The notes below the pieces were generated by a model. The model did no database searches, was not told the origin of the DNA, and worked only from the letters and a program-made list of their open reading frames with translations. Of a DNA stretch of 64,000 nucleotides, positions 1 to 8,025 are shown piece after piece; within the stretch, counting starts at the first letter, position 1, and each line of letters begins with the position of its first letter. This DNA comes from Maricaulis maris (GTDB taxonomy: Bacteria > Pseudomonadota > Alphaproteobacteria > Caulobacterales > Maricaulaceae). The stretch spans positions 62,001-126,000 of the forward strand of contig NZ_RBIM01000007.1 of the NCBI RefSeq assembly GCF_003634045.1, read 5' to 3'. The position numbers were made by a program, and so were the translations under genes.

Positions 1-474
1 GTCGACACGAACGGGTTGGAAGACTTGCCATTGTCGGTTCGCCGGGAACTGGCAGAGCGGACCGACCGCATCATAGATAGCGAGGGCGCCACCCTGGCGG
101 CGGAGATGCAGCGCTGGGCGCCGACCATGATGTTCTTCATGCTGCCGCTCTACGCGCTGATGCTGGCCGGCATGCACTTCTACAAGAAGGGCTATTTCTT
201 CTACGACCACCTTGTCGTGTCGCTGCACTTTCACGCCTTCATGTTCTTCCTGATCACCGGCCTGTCGCTCGCCGCGAACATCATTCCGGGCTGGATCGCG
301 GTCTTCGTCGGCCTGGGTTGGTCGAACTGGTATCTCTACCGGCTGCACCGGACGGTCTATTCACACGGGCGTTTCACCTCGCTCCTGCGTGTGGGCATCC
401 TGGATTTTGCCTATCTGGTCCTGCTCAGTTTCGGCCTGCTCGGCCTGCTGATCGTGGCCGTCATGATGTCCTGA
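1..474 (+). CDS. DUF3667-like membrane protein, C-terminal part
   Basis: The reading frame is open from the first base, so the 5' end of the gene lies outside the window; 157 residues are visible. They hold about four hydrophobic segments. The motif FYDHLVVSLHFHAFMFF, aromatic- and histidine-rich, followed by a second segment containing NWYLYRLHRTVY, is characteristic of the membrane half of DUF3667 proteins, whose function is unknown. The start of this family normally carries a small zinc-ribbon, which would be upstream of the window. It ends just before a strong bidirectional terminator and converges on sppA. The family call rests on pattern memory only. Confidence 0.7.
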   Translation, partial: VDTNGLEDLPLSVRRELAERTDRIIDSEGATLAAEMQRWAPTMMFFMLPLYALMLAGMHFYKKGYFFYDHLVVSLHFHAFMFFLITGLSLAANIIPGWIAVFVGLGWSNWYLYRLHRTVYSHGRFTSLLRVGILDFAYLVLLSFGLLGLLIVAVMMS

Positions 475-490
475 GCAAACGGGGACGCAA

Positions 491-520
491 AAAAAGGGCC
501 CGCCGAAGCGGGCCCTTTTC
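491..520. terminator. bidirectional intrinsic terminator
   Basis: An 8-bp perfect GC stem, GGGCCCGC / GCGGGCCC (496-503 with 508-515), closes a CGAA tetraloop. It is flanked by A5 on the left and T4 on the right, so it reads as a terminator on both strands. It sits between the convergent DUF3667-like gene and sppA and serves both. Confidence 0.9.
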
Positions 521-540
521 ATTTGTATCCGCTGTGCGGG

Positions 541-2328
541 TCAGCGCGGCAGGGCCGCATCCGAGCGCATCTGCACACCGGTCCGGGTCGCGGCCTCGCG
601 GGCTTCCAGCGCGGCGCGGACTTCCGGCAGTTCCATCAGCGCGTTGAGGCGGGCTGCGGACTGCGCCGTGTCGGCAGAGACACCGAACAATTCCTGGAAC
701 ACCTCGACCGGCGTTCTCTGCGCCGGGAAACGGCGCAGTCGAATCGCCTGGTCCGGATCAATGCCGGCAAACTCGCGTGCCGCATCAACGGCATCACGCA
801 GGCCGCCGATCTCGTCGACCAGACCGAGGTCCAGCGCCTGGGCGCCGGTCCAGACGCGGCCACGGGCAATCTCCAGCACGCGTTCCAGCGGCAGGTCGCG
901 GCCATCGGCGACGCGCTGGGTGAAGTCGTCATAGATGTCCGACATCTGGGCACGATAGGCGGCGCGCTGTGTTTCGCTCCATTCCTCCGACGCGGCGAAG
1001 GCGGTGGCGTATTCGCCGCCGACCGAGACCGTTTCGGCGTTGAGGCCAACCAGGCCGAACGTGCCGTCGAGCACGATCTTGCCGCCGAGCACGCCGATCG
1101 AACCGGTCAGTGTCGTTTCATGGGCCAGCACATAGTCGGCCGGAGCGGCGATATAATAGCCGCCGGATGCCGCGTAGGACGCCATGGACACAATGACCGG
1201 CTTGCCGGCTTCCCGGGCGCGGGTGACTGCATGCCAGACCTGGTCCGAGGCAATGGCAGACCCGCCGGGCGAATCGACGCGGATCACGATCGCACGCACC
1301 GACGGATCATCGGCGGCATCAAGGATGGCTTCCGACATGACGTCGCCACCGATCATGTCCTCGCCGCCAAACGGGCTGGCGGTCGGCGTGCCGGTGACAA
1401 TGGCGCCCTGGCCCTCGATCAGCGCAATGACCGGGCCATTGTTCCAGGCCGGCACGGCCTGGGCGTGATACTGGCCGATTTCGACAAAGCTGCCGCCTGC
1501 GCCGACACGGGCGAGCGTCGCCTCACGGGCCTCGATGACATGACCGAGCTGATCGACCAGGCCAAGGGCCTCGGCCTCTTCAGCGGTGTGCGGCGCGGTT
1601 TCGAACACGTCGCGCAGGGCGGCCTCATCAAGGCTGCGATCGGTCGCGATACGGCGCACCGCCGTGTCGTAGATCGATCCCATATAGGACAGGGTTGCTT
1701 CGCGATGGGCTTCGGTGAAATCCGATTGCGTGTAGGTGTTGGCGGCGTTCTTGTATTCGTGGAACTGCTCGAATTGCGGCACCGCATCGAAATGTTCGAA
1801 CAGGCCACCCAGGAAAGTCACTTCCGAAGCCAGGCCGGCCGGGGTGAAATTGGCGGTGTCCTGCAGCCAGATCTGGTCCGAACCGGAGACGGCGAAATAG
1901 CCGGTGACGCTGGTCCCCTCAAAACCCTGCGCATGGGTGACGACAAACTTGCCGGCGGCGCGGAAATCCGCAATGGCGTCGCGGATTTCTTCCGCCGCGC
2001 CCGGCGACATGCCGAATTCATTGGCGCGGATAAAGAGGCCGGCGACGCGGTTGTCGGTCTCGGCCTGTTCCAGGGTGCGAACCACATCGACCACCGCCAG
2101 TGGCTCGGCAAAGCCGAAGGGCGTGCGCGACGGGCTGTCGAGGCGACCGTCACGCAGGTCGAGTTCCAGCACCATGGCGGTCTGGGGCAGGGCGGTTTCG
2201 GTCCGGGCCCCTTCCATCATGGCCCCGATCATGGCGCCGATGAGAAAGACGCCGAGTACGACGGTCAGAAGTGATCCGACGACCACACCGACAATCGAGC
2301 CGAAGAATGTAATCCAGAACTGTTTCAT
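541..2328 (-). CDS. sppA: signal peptide peptidase SppA, long (67K) type
   Basis: This is an inner-membrane serine protease that degrades leftover signal peptides. The 595-residue protein begins with one N-terminal membrane anchor (about residues 8-38), followed by two tandem ClpP-like domains as in E. coli SppA. By family knowledge the active site is a Ser/Lys dyad split between the repeats. Candidates here are Lys193 in the motif HEYKNAANTY and Ser388 in SYAASGGYY, followed by TLTGSIGV. The start at 2328 was chosen over an upstream in-frame ATG at 2376 because it has an AAAGGG ribosome site at the right spacing and puts the anchor at the N-terminus. It ends at the shared bidirectional terminator. 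Confidence 0.95.
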   Translation of the reverse strand: MKQFWITFFGSIVGVVVGSLLTVVLGVFLIGAMIGAMMEGARTETALPQTAMVLELDLRDGRLDSPSRTPFGFAEPLAVVDVVRTLEQAETDNRVAGLFIRANEFGMSPGAAEEIRDAIADFRAAGKFVVTHAQGFEGTSVTGYFAVSGSDQIWLQDTANFTPAGLASEVTFLGGLFEHFDAVPQFEQFHEYKNAANTYTQSDFTEAHREATLSYMGSIYDTAVRRIATDRSLDEAALRDVFETAPHTAEEAEALGLVDQLGHVIEAREATLARVGAGGSFVEIGQYHAQAVPAWNNGPVIALIEGQGAIVTGTPTASPFGGEDMIGGDVMSEAILDAADDPSVRAIVIRVDSPGGSAIASDQVWHAVTRAREAGKPVIVSMASYAASGGYYIAAPADYVLAHETTLTGSIGVLGGKIVLDGTFGLVGLNAETVSVGGEYATAFAASEEWSETQRAAYRAQMSDIYDDFTQRVADGRDLPLERVLEIARGRVWTGAQALDLGLVDEIGGLRDAVDAAREFAGIDPDQAIRLRRFPAQRTPVEVFQELFGVSADTAQSAARLNALMELPEVRAALEAREAATRTGVQMRSDAALPR

Positions 2329-2533
2329 AAGAGCCCTTTCGCCCCGCGCTTTCATGATGAGCTGCAGGTCCTGCAAGAAGCGGTCCTGTCCGGGCCATTA
2401 TGTAGGCGTTCAATGCGATTGGGTCGAGGGACAGGACGTCGCGCGATCCCGCAACGTCCGGCAGGCAGACGCAGTGCGCCTGCGGGCGGACACCCTCAAG
2501 GGGCAAAGGGTCTGAAACGAGGCGGGAAATGAA

Positions 2534-2610
2534 TGGTCGGAGTAGCAAGATTCGAACTTGCGACCCCCGCCTCCCGAAGACGGTGCTCTACCAGGCTGAG
2601 CTATACTCCG
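2534..2610 (-). tRNA. tRNA-Pro (CGG)
   Basis: Read on the minus strand, this folds as a complete cloverleaf of 77 nt including an encoded CCA. The acceptor stem CGGAGTA pairs with TACTCCG, the D arm starts GCTC, and the anticodon stem CCGTC/GGCGG closes the loop TTCGGGA, giving anticodon CGG. The T arm is GCAAG-TTCGAAT-CTTGC. A C1-G72 first pair is typical of proline tRNAs. Confidence 0.95.
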
Positions 2611-2847
2611 AACCGAGGCGCGGCTTATAGCCAACTCTTCTGCCCCGTGCAACGCGGCAAAGACAGGCTTGCACAGTGATCTGCACAAGGGCTGGTTTTA
2701 CAGCCTGTCCGGGCAGGCGGGGGCGGCCTGGCCGGCGGTCGGGAACTGCAAAATTTGCGGGTTGAACTGAGATGAACCGCACAGGGCCGTTGCATCCCTC
2801 TCAGGGGTTATGTATTTACGCCGCTCGCCGTCTTAGACGGCTCCGGT

Positions 2848-2922
2848 TGGGGCGTCGCCAAGTGGTAAGGCACCGGTTTTTGGTATCGGCATTCCCAGGT
2901 TCGAATCCTGGCGCCCCAGCCA
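2848..2922 (+). tRNA. tRNA-Gln (TTG)
   Basis: This is a 75-nt cloverleaf with encoded CCA. The acceptor TGGGGCG pairs with CGCCCCA, followed by discriminator G. The anticodon stem CCGGT/ATCGG closes the loop TTTTGGT, giving anticodon TTG. The T arm is CCAGG-TTCGAAT-CCTGG. The U1-A72 weak first pair is typical of tRNA-Gln. It lies 237 bases downstream of, and divergent from, tRNA-Pro. Confidence 0.95.
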
Positions 2923-3694
2923 TCTCTTCCAAATCCATTTGTCCTGAATCAGGAATTCGGGCGACGGTCATCACCGCAAGTCGGGTGGCTGCGCGCGAGC
3001 CTTGATGTCGGGCAGCCGCGATCGGCTCACCCTGTTGACCGATGGATGGTGCCGGCAAGATCCGGGCTGCGAGCCTGGTCACTATGCGCAGGGTCCCAAT
3101 TCGTCGCGTATTCAGCGCCCGCACCGCACCGGATGCCGGATTCCAACCGACCCGTTGCATGCGGCAGGTATTTTCGGACCGGGAATGTCGAAATGGGCGC
3201 GAAAATCACCTAAGGGGTGTTCTGACGCCGCTATCACCGAAATGTGAGTATGTGTTTTTGCTGCGCGACAATTGTCAGCCATGGGGTCCGGCGATGCAAC
3301 CGGATGGCGCCATCTGTGCTATCTTTGGGCGAACTGTCACACGCAGGTGATCCTGATAGGCGAATCTTGCCTTATTGTGCGCAGTTCGGGCCGCATTGCA
3401 GCCACAAAGATGTATTGATCGTAGTGTAACGCTGGTGTTAGCGTTCAACGGATTTTCAAGCGGCGCGCCTGCGCCGACGAGATGGCGGGGAAACCGTCAC
3501 GGACCGGGTGGCCTGCAGTTGCGGTAACCACTCATGCAGACTTGGGAGGCTAAGCCGCTGTTTCAGTGGCTTGGCCAGGCCGCTTGAACCGAGGGTAGGG
3601 GCCAAGTCAGCTGGTTAGCTGACTCAGCATCGAAGTTTAATTGGGGCGGGGAGTCTTCCGGGACGAACCCGCATTGACCATTGTGAGGCGAGAA
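2923..3694 (+). other. long gene-free region ahead of the TonB cluster
   Basis: No convincing gene is present in these 772 bases; the short open frames here have no recognisable product, no good ribosome site and overlap each other. The region must hold the promoter of the DUF3450-ExbB-ExbD-TonB cluster. A small inverted repeat AACGCT-N6-AGCGTT lies at 3428-3445 and a group of hairpins at 3552-3623 (listed separately). Confidence 0.6.
3552..3623 (+). promoter_or_regulatory. structured leader with nested hairpins
   Basis: Three pairings are visible directly. AAGCCGCTG/CAGTGGCTT (3552-3560 with 3564-3572) closes a TTT loop. GTCAGCT/AGCTGAC (3606-3612 with 3617-3623) closes a GGTT loop. CTTGGCC/GGCCAAG (3570-3576 with 3600-3606) overlaps both, so it competes with their ends or extends them. 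No T-tract follows. The position about 70 bases before the first gene of the TonB cluster suggests a regulatory 5' leader; its function is unknown and it matches no riboswitch I recognise. Confidence 0.4.
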
Positions 3695-4477
3695 ATGGTG
3701 AACTTGAAGAATTTGGTTCGCGCGTCGCTTATGGCGACAGTGGCGGCGGGCGCCTTTGGGGGGGCCGCCGTTGCGCAGCTGAACCAAACGCTCGAAGTCG
3801 CGCGTGGCGATACGGCGAACGGGGCTCAGACCCAGTCGCGTATCGAGCAGCTGGACGACCAGCGGACCGACATCGAACTGGAATATCGTGCGCTGCTCGA
3901 GCAGATCGAGTCGCAGCGTCTGTTCGTCGAGCAGCAGCAGGTCTTCCTCCGCTCGCAGGAGAATGAAATCGCCTCGCTCGAGCAGCAGATCGGTCGCGTG
4001 GACAATATCGAGCGCGACCTCGCGCCGATGATGCGCGAAATGGTCGTGCTTCTGGAGGAGTTCGTCACGCTTGACCTTCCCTTCCGTCTTGAAGGCGAAG
4101 CCGGCCGTCTGGCCCGCATCGAACGTCTCTACGAGTATATTGACGATCCGAACATCACGCCGGCCGAGCGCTATCGCCTGATCCTGAATGCCTACGACAT
4201 CGAAGCCTCCTACGGTCGCGGTGTGAACACCTATGAAGAGGAAGTCCTCGAAGACGGTGTTCCGGTCCAGGTGACGGTTTTGCAGATCGGTCGCGTCGCG
4301 ATGATCCGCCGCTATCCCGACAACAGCCTGACGATGCTGCACAACGACTCGTCTGACTGGGAAGCCCTTCCGGGCAGCTATCTTGCCAACGTGACCCGCG
4401 CCATTCGCATCGCCCAGGAAGTGACGACGCCGTCGATCTTCCTCGCGCCGCTGCCTGGCCCGACGGTCGCCCAGTAA
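3695..4477 (+). CDS. DUF3450 periplasmic coiled-coil protein of the TonB/ExbBD cluster
   Basis: A 260-residue exported protein. Residues 1-27 form a signal peptide ending AAVAQ. Residues about 45-110 are a charged, glutamine-rich coiled coil, followed by an alpha-helical C-terminal half with motifs such as LARIERLYEYIDDPNITPAERYR kept short here as IDDPNITPAER. This order is the hallmark of DUF3450, which regularly accompanies TtpC/ExbB/ExbD/TonB modules. A role in force transfer or gating in the periplasm is inferred from context only. The start at 3695 has GAGG seven to nine bases upstream and gives a proper signal peptide; the longer frame from 3641 does not. First gene of the operon. Confidence 0.85.
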   Translation: MVNLKNLVRASLMATVAAGAFGGAAVAQLNQTLEVARGDTANGAQTQSRIEQLDDQRTDIELEYRALLEQIESQRLFVEQQQVFLRSQENEIASLEQQIGRVDNIERDLAPMMREMVVLLEEFVTLDLPFRLEGEAGRLARIERLYEYIDDPNITPAERYRLILNAYDIEASYGRGVNTYEEEVLEDGVPVQVTVLQIGRVAMIRRYPDNSLTMLHNDSSDWEALPGSYLANVTRAIRIAQEVTTPSIFLAPLPGPTVAQ

Positions 4478-4499
4478 CGGCTTGGAACGGAGAGTTAAA

Positions 4500-5888
4500 A
4501 TGAAGACCACCATGAAGATGCTCGCCGCTGCCGTTTCGCTTGGCGTGGCTCTTACCGCCGGTGCTGTGGCCCAGACCCAGCCGGCCGGTTCCCTCAATGA
4601 ACTCCTCAACCGCGTGCGTTCCGACGCCCGTGAAGCGAGCGCTGAAAATGCCGCTCGCCTGCGTGAGTTCCAGTCCTCCACCAACACCCAGCAGGCCCAG
4701 CTCAACACGGCTCGCAGTGAACTGGCTGCTCTCGAGCGTCAGGCGACCCAGTTGTCGGCCGACTTCGAAGCCAACCAGGTGCGTATCGACGAACTCGACG
4801 CCGAGCTTCGCCAGCGCCAGGGTGCTTTCGGTGAAATGTTCGGTGCGGCCCGTCAGGCCGCCGGCGAATTCGCTGCGATCCTGAACCAGTCCGTCATCTC
4901 GGCCCAGTTCCCGGGCCGCGCCGATGCGCTGGAAACCCTGTCCAACAGCCGGACCCTGCCGACCCGTGCGGAACTCGATTTCATTCCGCGTCGCGTCATT
5001 GAAGAAATGATCCAGCAACAGCAGGTCGTCACCTTCAATGGTCGTGTCACCGGTCTTGGCGAAGGTGCGGCGGTTCCGATCACCCGTGTCGGTCCCTTCC
5101 TGGCCTTCACCAACTACAACAACAATCAGCGCTTCGCCCTCTGGGGTCAGAACGAGAATACCGGTGCCTACTCGCTGACGGACATGCCGGCCCAGCCGCC
5201 GGCAAACTTCATCAGCGCGGCGTCGGCCCTGTTCAATGCGGATCCGAACGAGATCGTCGAAGGTGTCGTCGACCCGTCGCGCGGCGCCCTGCTGGACATC
5301 TACAAGAATGTTCCGGACATCAATGAGCGCATCCAACAGTCGGGTAATGTCGGCCTGGTCATCATCGGCCTGCTCGTCATCTCCGCCCTGTTCGGTATCT
5401 TCCGCATGATCACCCTGCTGCTGACGCAGGCAGCGGTCTCCGGCCAGAAGCGCAAGTCTTCCGGTTCCAAGGGCAACCCGCTGGGCCGTGTCATGCTGGC
5501 CTATGAAGGTGCCAAGGACAAAGACGTCGAGACGATGGAACTCAAGCTCGACGAAGCCATCCTGCAGGAGACGCCGAAGCTCGAATTCGGTCTCAACTTC
5601 CTGAAGCTGGCTGCCGGTATCGCACCGCTGCTGGGTCTTCTGGGTACCGTCACCGGTATGATCAAGACCTTCACCCAAATCACCCTGTTCGGTACGGGTG
5701 ACCCGCGCATCATGGCTGGTGGTATCTCCGAAGCCCTGATGACCACGGTTCTGGGTCTCATCGCGGCGATCCCGCTTCTGTTCATCCACAGCTTCGCGCA
5801 AAGCTTTGCGCGCGGCGTTCAGCAAGTGCTCGAAGAGCAGGCGGCTGGCATGATTGCCCGTCACGCTGAAGAACGCGCACAAGGCTAA
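4500..5888 (+). CDS. TtpC-like MotA/TolQ/ExbB proton-channel protein with long periplasmic N-terminus
   Basis: A 462-residue protein with a signal peptide (1-25), a coiled-coil periplasmic region to about residue 120, and a further periplasmic stretch. A membrane segment lies near 280-305 (LVIIGLLVISALFGIF). The C-terminal TolQ/ExbB domain contains GIAPLLGLLGTVTGMI and a final helix LMTTVLGLIAAIPLLF. TtpC proteins of Vibrio TonB2 systems have this build and are needed for TonB2-dependent uptake. ATG at 4500 follows CGGAGAG; a TTG at 4482 is in frame but lacks a signal peptide start. It follows the DUF3450 gene by 22 bases, and exbB follows by 14. Confidence 0.9.
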   Translation: MKTTMKMLAAAVSLGVALTAGAVAQTQPAGSLNELLNRVRSDAREASAENAARLREFQSSTNTQQAQLNTARSELAALERQATQLSADFEANQVRIDELDAELRQRQGAFGEMFGAARQAAGEFAAILNQSVISAQFPGRADALETLSNSRTLPTRAELDFIPRRVIEEMIQQQQVVTFNGRVTGLGEGAAVPITRVGPFLAFTNYNNNQRFALWGQNENTGAYSLTDMPAQPPANFISAASALFNADPNEIVEGVVDPSRGALLDIYKNVPDINERIQQSGNVGLVIIGLLVISALFGIFRMITLLLTQAAVSGQKRKSSGSKGNPLGRVMLAYEGAKDKDVETMELKLDEAILQETPKLEFGLNFLKLAAGIAPLLGLLGTVTGMIKTFTQITLFGTGDPRIMAGGISEALMTTVLGLIAAIPLLFIHSFAQSFARGVQQVLEEQAAGMIARHAEERAQG

Positions 5889-5902
5889 CCGGAGGAAGCG
5901 TT

Positions 5903-6439
5903 ATGGATTTCCAGGCCGTACAAACCGGCCTTCAGGAGTTCCTCGAGCGCGGGGGCCCCGTCCTGGTTGTCATCATGGCAACAACATTTGTGATGTGGGC
6001 CTTTATCCTCGAGCGCTTTGCCTATTTCTACATGGCCCATGAGGGCTTTGCGAAATCGGCAAAGAGGGAGTGGAATGCGCGGGCAGACCGGCAAAGCTGG
6101 TATGCCCACGCCATCCGCGACCAACTCATCTCGGAGGTCAAATCGCGTTGCGATCAGAATGTCGAGCTGGTGAAAACCCTCGTCGCTGTCGCTCCGCTCT
6201 TCGGACTGTTGGGAACAGTGACCGGCATGGTCTCGGTTTTCGACGTCATGTCGATTTCGGGTTCTTCGGACGCCCAGGCCATGTCGGCCGGTGTTTCGCG
6301 GGCCACGATCCCGACCATGGCTGGCATGGTGGCGTCCCTTTCGGGGCTCATCTTCGCCAACCAGATCGAACTCCTTGCCAAGCGTCGCGTGTCGAAGCTG
6401 GCGGACGAGCTCGAGATTGGTGAGGGGGCTGTGACATGA
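5903..6439 (+). CDS. exbB: ExbB-type proton channel subunit
   Basis: A 178-residue inner-membrane protein with three predicted membrane helices: residues 18-38, then the pair VAVAPLFGLLGTVTGMVSVF and ATIPTMAGMVASLSGLIF. These are the conserved MotA/TolQ/ExbB segments. With the ExbD proteins it would form the proton-driven motor that energises TonB. A strong GGAGGAAGCGTT ribosome site precedes the ATG. Its last four bases overlap the next exbD (ATGA), showing translational coupling. It is shorter than E. coli ExbB, as is usual for the ExbB2 member of TonB2-type clusters. Confidence 0.93.
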   Translation: MDFQAVQTGLQEFLERGGPVLVVIMATTFVMWAFILERFAYFYMAHEGFAKSAKREWNARADRQSWYAHAIRDQLISEVKSRCDQNVELVKTLVAVAPLFGLLGTVTGMVSVFDVMSISGSSDAQAMSAGVSRATIPTMAGMVASLSGLIFANQIELLAKRRVSKLADELEIGEGAVT

Positions 6440-6843
6440 GACGCCGTCAAAAGCATCAGGATGACCAGGCCGAAGTGAACATGACGCCGATGCTCGACAT
6501 CGTGTTCATCCTGCTCATCTTCTTCATCGTCACCGCCACCTTCCTGTCGGAAGAAGGCATCGACATGCGTCCGCCTGCGGACAATCCGAACGATCCGCCG
6601 CCGGATGCGGCACCGCCGATCGTGATCCAGGTCGACGGGGACAATGAGATCTTCGTCAACCAGGTTCGGACCGATGTCGATCGCGTGCTGTCAGCCGTCA
6701 ACCGCTTCCGGGCGGAAGAGCCGAGCTCGGCAGTGCTTCTCGAGGTCTATGACGAAGCTGATCACGGCATCATCGTTCAGATCTGGGACGAAATGGGCGC
6801 CAATGGCGTGCCGGTTTCGATCCAGCGTCAGACCGACGGATAG
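6436..6843 (+). CDS. exbD: ExbD-type biopolymer transport protein (first copy)
   Basis: A 135-residue protein with a short cytoplasmic N-terminus and one membrane helix, MTPMLDIVFILLIFFIVTAT. The Asp in the helix is the conserved proton-carrying residue of ExbD/TolR. A periplasmic domain follows. The stretch after the helix has proline/aspartate-rich spacing (PNDPPPDAAPP). It overlaps exbB by four bases, and the second exbD follows after 11 bases. Two adjacent, non-identical ExbD proteins suggest a heteromeric stator-like partner rather than a simple duplication. Confidence 0.94.
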   Translation: MRRRQKHQDDQAEVNMTPMLDIVFILLIFFIVTATFLSEEGIDMRPPADNPNDPPPDAAPPIVIQVDGDNEIFVNQVRTDVDRVLSAVNRFRAEEPSSAVLLEVYDEADHGIIVQIWDEMGANGVPVSIQRQTDG

Positions 6844-6854
6844 GGGAGGTTTTC

Positions 6855-7256
6855 ATGGCTAGACGTGCAAGCCGCGTGAATACCGAAGAGGAAGATGTCG
6901 AGCTGAACATGACGCCCATGCTGGACGTTGTTTTCATCCTCCTGATCTTCTTCATCGTGACCTCCGTCTTCATCAAGGAGCCGGGTGTGGACACTGTCCG
7001 CCCCGACGCCGTGACCGAAGGGCGCGAGAACCCCTCCATGCTCGTTGCCGTGACTGCGGACAACGAGGTGTGGGTCAATCGCCGGGTCTATGAGATGAAT
7101 GAGCTCCGCGGGGTTATCGAGCAGTTGCTGCAAGAAAATCCCAAGGGTGAAGCCATGATCCAGGGTGATGAAGGTGCCAATATCGGTCTGATCCTCGACG
7201 TCCAGGAGCTCCTCATGGAGATGGAAGTCGATGTGAAGATTTCGACGTTGCAGTAG
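6855..7256 (+). CDS. exbD: ExbD-type biopolymer transport protein (second copy)
   Basis: A 133-residue paralogue of the preceding ExbD. The helix reads MTPMLDVVFILLIFFIVTSV, with the same proton-carrying Asp, followed by a periplasmic domain. GGGAGG precedes the ATG. Placement between exbD and tonB, with spacers of 11 and 14 bases, puts it in the same transcript. Sequence outside the helix differs clearly from copy one, so the two probably have distinct partners in the ExbB-ExbD-TonB assembly. Confidence 0.94.
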   Translation: MARRASRVNTEEEDVELNMTPMLDVVFILLIFFIVTSVFIKEPGVDTVRPDAVTEGRENPSMLVAVTADNEVWVNRRVYEMNELRGVIEQLLQENPKGEAMIQGDEGANIGLILDVQELLMEMEVDVKISTLQ

Positions 7257-7270
7257 CGAGAGGAAAGAAA

Positions 7271-7888
7271 ATGGGAAGTTTCATTCGTCTCGTTATCGGC
7301 GTCCCGCTTGCGGCGATCATCACGGTGTTCCTGTTCTATGTGATGCAGGACCTGATCAAGACCGATGCCGTCGAGCAGGAGCAGGAAGCCGAGGACATCG
7401 TCTTCTCGATCAATGATGAAGTGGCCGAGGTGGAAGCCCGCCGCCGCGACACCACGATCGAGGATGTCCAGCAGGTCGATCCGCCACCCCCGCCGCCGCA
7501 GATCGAGCGGCAGCGTGCGGAACAGCCGTCGGAAGGTCTCGCCACCGTCATGGGTGCGATTCCGGACTTCGAGGCCCCGCAGCTCAACTCGGACAGCGTC
7601 AATTTCTCGGTCTCCGACCGTGATGCACAGCCGCTGGTCCGGATCGAGCCGCAATACCCGCTTCGCGCTGCGGAGCGCGGGATTGAGGGCAGCTGCTGGG
7701 TTCGCTTCGATGTGACGCCGGACGGAACGCCGACCAATATCGACATCTATCGCTGCGACAGCTCCTTCTTCGAGCGCGCATCGACCCGGGCTGTCGAGCG
7801 TTGGCGGTACAATCCGAAAGTTGAAAATGGTGTTCCTGTCGCCCGCCGTGGCGTGGAGACCCGCTTCGACTTCCGCTTGGCCGAATAG
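7271..7888 (+). CDS. tonB: TonB-type energy transducer
   Basis: A 205-residue protein with an N-terminal membrane anchor (residues 5-27), an acidic then proline-rich linker (DPPPPPPQIERQ) and a C-terminal TonB domain with RIEPQYPLRAAERGIEG and the RWRYNPKVENG turn. It would couple the ExbB/ExbD proton motor to outer-membrane receptors. Two cysteines in the C-terminal domain (GSCW and YRCDSS) are also present in the second TonB of this window, suggesting a disulfide. AGAGGAAAG precedes the ATG. A strong hairpin follows the stop codon. Confidence 0.94.
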   Translation: MGSFIRLVIGVPLAAIITVFLFYVMQDLIKTDAVEQEQEAEDIVFSINDEVAEVEARRRDTTIEDVQQVDPPPPPPQIERQRAEQPSEGLATVMGAIPDFEAPQLNSDSVNFSVSDRDAQPLVRIEPQYPLRAAERGIEGSCWVRFDVTPDGTPTNIDIYRCDSSFFERASTRAVERWRYNPKVENGVPVARRGVETRFDFRLAE

Positions 7889-7894
7889 TGATCC

Positions 7895-7924
7895 GGGCGC
7901 GGCGGGCCTTGGCCTGCCGCGCCC
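7895..7924 (+). other. strong intercistronic hairpin after tonB
   Basis: GGGCGCGGC (7895-7903) pairs perfectly with GCCGCGCCC (7916-7924) around a 12-base loop. No T-run follows, so it is not a classic intrinsic terminator. It could protect the upstream exbB-tonB message from 3' decay or reduce read-through into the TPR gene. Confidence 0.5.
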
Positions 7925-8025
7925 CACTGGCCACCTGGGATGAACCAAGGACCAAGGCGGTCCGCATCCCGTGAGATTTTGGAAAGCCGACCCGGGGAGT
8001 TGGGGTCGGTATGAAGGAGCCATCG

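Noticed and set aside
523-2274. Long open frame on the plus strand, 583 codons
   Set aside because: It is the antisense shadow of sppA, has no recognisable domain and starts inside the terminator region.
3002-3429. Short overlapping plus-strand frames after tRNA-Gln
   Set aside because: No ribosome sites, no protein-like composition, and they overlap each other in two frames.
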